Of a stretch of DNA of 5,215 nt, positions 1-2,576 are shown piece by piece; position 1 is the stretch's first letter; the number at the start of each line of letters is the position of its first letter. A program made the translations under genes and the position numbers. Source of the stretch: Clostridiaceae bacterium UBA6110 (GTDB lineage Bacteria; Bacillota; Clostridia; Clostridiales; Clostridiaceae); NCBI GenBank assembly GCA_002428415.1, contig DIWI01000044.1, positions 1 to 5,215 on the forward strand. Direction: 5' to 3'. The notes beneath the pieces were generated by a model, which did not search any database, was not told the DNA's origin, and saw only the letters and a program-made list of their open reading frames with translations.

Positions 1-2
1 GT

Positions 3-521
3 ATGCTTAAACATGTTGAAACCGAGAAAAGATACGACTATATTGCTACTAAACTGAGGATAATGTCTTTTGAAGGCTACACTTCAAGGCTCATAGATAC
101 TGCATCGAAATCTGATATCTTTTCACGACACGATTATCAGAAGTACGCTTCAAAATCATTAATATATAGGGCGCTCGGTACCGAAGATGTAGGGCAGGCA
201 AATCTCAATGAGTTTCTTAAGTCAATAAGGCAGAAAGAGATAGAAGGGATTGTGGATATGATCTTGAAACCAATTTCTCCGGAAGATAAGGAAGATCTTT
301 TGAGAAATGCGATAGGAATTCTCAAGCATATGGTGCAATTCCATATTGATGCGGCACAGAGGAACAGATATGCCAGAGCAGCATACTATTGTGCGGTAAT
401 CAAAGACATTCACACTTATCTGGATGATAATGATGAATTCAAAAAGTATTATGACAATATTATTGCCGCCAATTACAGGAGATCGGCATTGAAGGATGAA
501 CTCTGGAAAGCGCTGAACTGA
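3..521 (+). CDS. Probable C-terminal part of a SWIM zinc-finger-like protein (5' end likely outside window)
   Basis: The reading frame is open from the left edge to a TGA at 519-521 and gives 172 residues from the first ATG. That ATG lies at base 3, so no ribosome binding site can be seen, and the gene probably begins upstream of the window. The visible protein is charged and appears wholly helical, with no membrane segment and no cysteines or histidines arranged as a zinc site. Its last ~55 residues (RNRYARAAYYCAVIKDI, a short acidic linker, then YRRSALKDEL near the end) resemble the C-terminal tail of SWIM zinc-finger family proteins, which often finish with a helical repeat and an 'RRxALxDEL' ending. 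The zinc-binding SWIM motif itself would lie N-terminal, outside the window, so the family call is from memory of the tail only. A 71-aa gene follows after 24 nt and is probably co-transcribed. The frame being coding is much surer than its name. Confidence 0.6.
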   Translation: MLKHVETEKRYDYIATKLRIMSFEGYTSRLIDTASKSDIFSRHDYQKYASKSLIYRALGTEDVGQANLNEFLKSIRQKEIEGIVDMILKPISPEDKEDLLRNAIGILKHMVQFHIDAAQRNRYARAAYYCAVIKDIHTYLDDNDEFKKYYDNIIAANYRRSALKDELWKALN

Positions 522-545
522 TACCTAGAAAGGAAAAGTAATATA

Positions 546-761
546 ATGGCAAAAAGGAAGAAATCCCCAAAGAAGAATTTGAATTCAGATACCTGGACTT
601 GTGAACAGTATGAAGAGTATATGGGGAAACTGTATGGCATGGACTTCATAGCTGGTTTCACTGAAGGCGGAGCACCTTATGGTACTTATATATGGGAAGA
701 TGCATTTGAGAGAATAAGTGGTGATGGCTGCGGTGAATCTGATGAAGAGATACCTTTTTAG
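546..761 (+). CDS. Small conserved-looking hypothetical protein, 71 aa
   Basis: An ATG at 546 is preceded by an AAGGA-type ribosome binding site (530-534) about 11 nt upstream, and the frame ends at TAG 759-761. The protein has a lysine/arginine-rich start (MAKRKKSPKKN), a central block rich in aromatic residues and glycine (residues ~29-48, including GMDFIAGFTEGG and PYGTYIWED), and a very acidic end (GESDEEIPF). There is no signal peptide or membrane segment, so it is probably cytosolic. The basic head could bind nucleic acid, but that is a guess from composition. It starts 24 nt after the upstream gene on the same strand, which suggests one operon. I do not recognise a named family. The clean spacing, the ribosome binding site and the non-random composition support it as a real gene. 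Confidence 0.6.
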   Translation: MAKRKKSPKKNLNSDTWTCEQYEEYMGKLYGMDFIAGFTEGGAPYGTYIWEDAFERISGDGCGESDEEIPF

Positions 762-829
762 CATGAAGTGGAAACTCATTCCTTCAGATATATCATACAG
801 CGTTTTCACAGGATAGGTTTTTGTAATGC

Positions 830-859
830 TGTAAGGAAAACCAATCGATATTCCTTACA
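830..859. repeat. Inverted repeat, 9-bp perfect arms
   Basis: TGTAAGGAA (830-838) and TTCCTTACA (851-859) are perfect reverse complements separated by 12 nt. No T-run follows on either strand, so it is not a normal intrinsic terminator. It could be an RNA stem-loop at the end of the 71-aa gene's transcript, or a protein-binding site just upstream of the possible -10 at 870-878. Confidence 0.5.
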
Positions 860-869
860 AATAAGGATC

Positions 870-878
870 TGATATGAT
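870..878 (+). promoter_or_regulatory. Weak candidate extended -10 promoter
   Basis: TGATATGAT matches the extended -10 form TGnTATnAT, but there is no good -35 at 16-18 nt upstream (only TTCCTT at 851-856). If used, it would drive a transcript of roughly 155 nt ending near the 1008-1040 hairpin, with no evident open frame. AT-rich DNA gives such matches by chance. Confidence 0.2.
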
Positions 879-1007
879 TAACTAAACCAACCAGATAAAA
901 AGCCAAATCGGATAAGATGGTTCGAAACGAGTATTTTCAACTTCGAACTTAGTAGACCTTTTATATTTGAATTGTGCGTTACTGATAATGAAACAGGTTG
1001 AGACAAC

Positions 1008-1040
1008 AATGATCCTGCGGCAAATATCCGCAGGATCATT
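1008..1040 (-). terminator. Strong hairpin, probable pnuC terminator (possibly bidirectional)
   Basis: A perfect 13-bp stem, AATGATCCTGCGG (1008-1020) with CCGCAGGATCATT (1028-1040), closes a 7-nt loop. It lies 56 nt past the pnuC stop on the minus strand. There the following RNA would read GUUGUCU, only modestly U-rich. On the plus strand it is followed by the T-rich stretch to about 1054 (TTTGCTGTATTCTTTT), so it may also end transcription arriving from the left. The stem is clear; the termination role is inferred from its strength and its place between convergent genes. Confidence 0.65.
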
Positions 1041-1096
1041 TGCTGTATTCTTTTGAAAATAGATTGTCATATTCAACGGGTTGGATACTATTACAC

Positions 1097-1825
1097 TCAC
1101 CCAATGTTGGAATTTGGAAGTTCATCTGCTTTTTGAGTATCAGATTTCTGTCTCTGTTTCATTTTTAGCCAATTGAAGAATCCGTAGATATCATTTAGCA
1201 AAAACATTACAAAGTTAGCAATCATAGGAAAGTATGACACATCTTCTATAGTAGCCAAAACCCATAGTATGATAAGCACGATGTCATTTGCGGCAAAAGC
1301 CAGTGCGTATGCCGGGCTGCGGTGCAACGTCAAGTAAGAAGCAAGGAAGCTTGTTGCAATGGATACTGTACTTACAATCAAATTCGCTGTGCTGAACAGT
1401 TCGAGAATATAGTAGAACGCAATGGTTACGATTGATGTAAGTGCTAACATTCTAAATATCTCTTTGCTGACAAGCTGATGAACCCTTACTTCAGCAGTAC
1501 CGGAGTAGGGATTCTTTAGCCAGGAAATTACAGAGAGAATGGCAATTGGAGCAGTCATTCCAAGGTAGGTTATCATTTCTCCAAAATACCGATATTTTAG
1601 GGAGATAAGGGCGTATAACAGACTGAACAAGACTGTCAGCAGCTGTCCCCAAACATCTCCTTTTGCCAAGAATATCAATGCAGTCACTCCAATTATAGAA
1701 GCTGATAATGTTATTGGAAGAAATCCTCCTGAGATTGTAAAGGAAATGACTATTGTGAATATGGATGTAGACCAAAGAAACCACTCAAATTTACTTAGAT
1801 TTTTAAAAGGATTGCGAAATACCAT
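1097..1825 (-). CDS. pnuC: PnuC-family vitamin transporter (probable nicotinamide riboside transporter)
   Basis: PnuC proteins carry nicotinamide riboside (in related subfamilies thiamine or riboflavin) across the inner membrane by facilitated diffusion. Phosphorylation inside the cell traps the substrate and feeds NAD synthesis. The 242-aa product has seven to eight hydrophobic segments (roughly residues 15-31, 36-53, 57-76, 82-103, 125-143, 147-166, 171-191 and 196-212) and a short hydrophilic tail. Family hallmarks are YRYFGEMITYLGM (78-90), RSPAYALAFAANDIVLIILW (169-188) and NDIYGFFNW near the last helix (211-219). The length is normal for the family. I chose the ATG at 1825 because GGAGGT sits 4 nt upstream; an in-frame ATG at 1837 would place that site inside the coding sequence and has no ribosome binding site of its own. 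The gene is monocistronic, divergent from the Nudix-helicase unit, and has a structured leader. A thiamine or riboflavin subtype is not excluded, but no TPP or FMN riboswitch motif is visible. Confidence 0.9.
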   Translation of the reverse strand: MVFRNPFKNLSKFEWFLWSTSIFTIVISFTISGGFLPITLSASIIGVTALIFLAKGDVWGQLLTVLFSLLYALISLKYRYFGEMITYLGMTAPIAILSVISWLKNPYSGTAEVRVHQLVSKEIFRMLALTSIVTIAFYYILELFSTANLIVSTVSIATSFLASYLTLHRSPAYALAFAANDIVLIILWVLATIEDVSYFPMIANFVMFLLNDIYGFFNWLKMKQRQKSDTQKADELPNSNIG

Positions 1826-1829
1826 GTTT

Positions 1830-1835
1830 ACCTCC
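1830..1835 (-). promoter_or_regulatory. Ribosome binding site that decides the pnuC start
   Basis: GGAGGT on the minus strand lies between the two in-frame ATGs (1837 and 1825). Its spacing of 4 nt to the second ATG makes 1825 the likely start and adds the first four codons of the longer frame to the leader. Confidence 0.7.
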
Positions 1836-1837
1836 AT

Positions 1838-1933
1838 TAAAAATAAACAAGCACCCGCTTACACATCTTCAAAGACCTAACGATGTGTTACGGATGCTCA
1901 TGCATCACTTTGCCCGGTGGCAAATATTCAACT
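1838..1933 (-). promoter_or_regulatory. Structured pnuC leader, possible riboswitch or attenuator
   Basis: Reading the minus strand from the predicted transcription start near 1933, four hairpins follow one another. They are TTTGCC/GGCAAA with a 4-nt loop (1909-1924), GATGC/GCATC with a 4-nt loop (1893-1906), ACACATC/GATGTGT with a 14-nt loop (1861-1888) and AAGC/GCTT with a GGGT loop (1849-1860). The last is followed by the T-rich GTTTATTTTTA just before the start region, like a weak intrinsic terminator. GCATCC from the second hairpin could instead pair with GGGTGC of the fourth, an arrangement expected of a switch. pnuC genes are known riboswitch targets (NAD+-II in streptococci; TPP and FMN for other subfamilies), but I cannot match this leader to a named class. 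Confidence 0.4.
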
Positions 1934-1939
1934 CTCAAT

Positions 1940-1968
1940 ATCATACTTTATTTTTTGTGCTGCTTCAA
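1940..1968 (-). promoter_or_regulatory. pnuC promoter (sigma-A type)
   Basis: On the minus strand TTGAAG (1968-1963) is followed after exactly 17 nt by TATGAT (1945-1940). This gives 4 of 6 and 5 of 6 matches to the -35 and -10 consensus with the optimal spacer. Transcription would start near 1933, leaving a leader of about 108 nt before the ATG at 1825. Confidence 0.7.
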
Positions 1969-2115
1969 GCCTAAAGTAATGAGAGTCTGTTTCCAAAAAG
2001 ATCAGGAGGTTTTCAAGTCAAATGTAACCTCATTAAGCGGCTTAGTTGATTGGAAGTTGAGGTAATATCTAAAACGATGATTGCTGCAGATATATGATCG
2101 GTTAGCACCTATATA
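1969..2115. other. Intergenic DNA between the pnuC and Nudix promoters
   Basis: No credible protein gene is present. The stretch contains a strong Shine-Dalgarno sequence (AGGAGG, 2004-2009) followed only by an ATG-TAA start-stop at 2022-2027, plus sequences able to form alternative stems (2006-2063). It may be the remains of a lost leader gene or a leader fed by an unseen promoter. No good plus-strand -35/-10 pair was found upstream of it. Confidence 0.4.
2006..2063 (+). repeat. Three-part mutually exclusive pairing element
   Basis: GAGGTT (2006-2011), which contains the core of a Shine-Dalgarno sequence, is complementary to AACCTC (2026-2031). ACCTCA (2027-2032) is equally complementary to TGAGGT (2058-2063). 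Both stems are 6 bp and they cannot form together. This resembles a translational attenuator, but no gene begins directly after the Shine-Dalgarno sequence except the two-codon ATG-TAA. Confidence 0.3.
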
Positions 2116-2131
2116 TGTTATAATTGCAGCA
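2080..2131. repeat. Near-identical repeats flanking the Nudix promoter
   Basis: ATTGCTGCA (2080-2088) and ATTGCAGCA (2123-2131) are direct repeats with one mismatch; their cores TGCTGCA and TGCAGCA are also exact reverse complements. The second copy overlaps the end of the -10 and the expected transcription start at about 2131. They could be operator half-sites for a repressor of the Nudix-helicase unit. They are short enough to be coincidence. Confidence 0.3.
2116..2124 (+). promoter_or_regulatory. Extended -10 promoter of the Nudix-helicase unit
   Basis: TGTTATAAT contains a perfect TATAAT (2119-2124) and the upstream TG of an extended -10. No recognisable -35 stands at 16-18 nt upstream, which extended -10 promoters tolerate. 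Transcription would start near 2131, giving a short leader of about 23 nt that holds just the ribosome binding site. Confidence 0.6.
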
Positions 2132-2142
2132 TAAGGTTTTAC

Positions 2143-2148
2143 GAGGTG
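2143..2148 (+). promoter_or_regulatory. Ribosome binding site that decides the Nudix start
   Basis: GAGGTG lies 5 nt before the ATG at 2154. An in-frame TTG at 2124 overlaps the -10 box and lies upstream of the predicted transcription start, so the 10-residue longer form is unlikely. Confidence 0.7.
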
Positions 2149-2153
2149 TATGT

Positions 2154-2576
2154 ATGAAATCATTTGAGGTTGTAGCCGGAATCATAGTCTGCGATGGCAG
2201 GGTCCTCTGCATGCAGCGTGGCGAAAGCAAGTATGAATATGTTTCAAGGAAGTTTGAGTTTCCAGGAGGCAAGGTAGAAGTTGGAGAAAGAAACAGCGAA
2301 GCACTGGTACGTGAGCTCAAGGAAGAGATGGACATCGATGTGCAGATATCTGAGGATGACTACTTTATGACTGTGCACCATGATTATCCGGATTTTTCAA
2401 TCACAATGCACGCCTTCATATGTAGGGTGGATGACTGCAGCTTTACGATGAATGAGCATTCTGATTTCAGATGGCTTAGAAAGAACGAGCTGATGCAGCT
2501 TGACTGGGCTCCGGCTGATGTGCCGATAGTCGTTGCACTTGAAGACAGTGAGGTTTTGGATGGAAAGCGCTTATAG
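2154..2576 (+). CDS. NudG/MutT-like Nudix nucleoside triphosphate pyrophosphohydrolase
   Basis: The 140-aa cytosolic enzyme should hydrolyse a (deoxy)nucleoside triphosphate to the monophosphate and pyrophosphate with Mg2+. The Nudix box spans residues 39-61 (G39, E45, R53-E54, E57-E58, I61). The usual glycine near its end is Asp60, a variation I regard as tolerated. FEFPGGK (34-40) precedes the box as in MutT. Near the C-terminus the motif APADVP (119-124) matches E. coli NudG (APADIP) rather than MutT, where an Asn at this site reads 8-oxoguanine. An E101-H102 pair also recalls NudG. NudG acts on CTP/dCTP analogues such as 5-methyl-dCTP as well as some oxidised purines, so a modified pyrimidine nucleotide is a reasonable substrate guess. 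The gene has its own extended -10 promoter and its last 17 nt overlap the helicase start. No regulator-type DNA-binding domain is present, so it is not NrtR. Confidence 0.9.
   Translation: MKSFEVVAGIIVCDGRVLCMQRGESKYEYVSRKFEFPGGKVEVGERNSEALVRELKEEMDIDVQISEDDYFMTVHHDYPDFSITMHAFICRVDDCSFTMNEHSDFRWLRKNELMQLDWAPADVPIVVALEDSEVLDGKRL
2548..2553 (+). promoter_or_regulatory. Ribosome binding site of the helicase gene inside the Nudix gene
   Basis: GTGAGG, within the last codons of the Nudix gene, stands 6 nt before the ATG at 2560. It supports that start and translational coupling of the two genes. Confidence 0.65.

Larger units (their letters stand above)
762..1096. other. Intergenic region between convergent genes, with three inverted repeats
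   Basis: These 335 bases hold no convincing protein gene on either strand; the longest frames lack ribosome binding sites and run across hairpins. The stretch contains inverted repeats at 830-859, 920-948 (GTTCGAA/TTCGAAC, 15-nt loop) and 1008-1040. It also has an extended -10-like sequence at 870-878. It lies between the end of the plus-strand 71-aa gene and the end of minus-strand pnuC, so transcription from both sides must stop here. Confidence 0.6.

Noticed and set aside
763..816. A 17-codon frame starting just after the stop of the 71-aa gene
   Set aside because: It has no clear ribosome binding site and is too short to support without conservation data.
919..948. GGTTCGAA, which resembles the T-loop of a tRNA
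   Set aside because: No acceptor stem, D-arm or anticodon arm can be folded around it; it is one arm of a simple inverted repeat.
882..1100. A 72-codon minus-strand frame after pnuC
   Set aside because: It lacks a ribosome binding site, overlaps the pnuC stop and runs straight through the terminator hairpin.
1825..1940. TPP or FMN riboswitch upstream of a PnuT/PnuX-type transporter
   Set aside because: The CUGAGA and other conserved TPP/FMN boxes are not present in the leader.
1955..1982. Plus-strand promoter TTGTGC-16-TAATGA for a longer leader
   Set aside because: The -10 matches consensus at only two positions; the extended -10 at 2116-2124 is much better.
1883..2065. A 60-codon plus-strand open frame in the divergent intergenic region
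   Set aside because: It has no ribosome binding site, runs antisense through the pnuC promoter and leader hairpins, and its cysteine-rich, irregular translation resembles no protein family.
2154..2576. NrtR-type regulator (Nudix plus DNA-binding domain) controlling the adjacent pnuC
   Set aside because: The protein has an intact hydrolase-type Nudix box and ends at 140 residues with no winged-helix domain; NrtR is longer.
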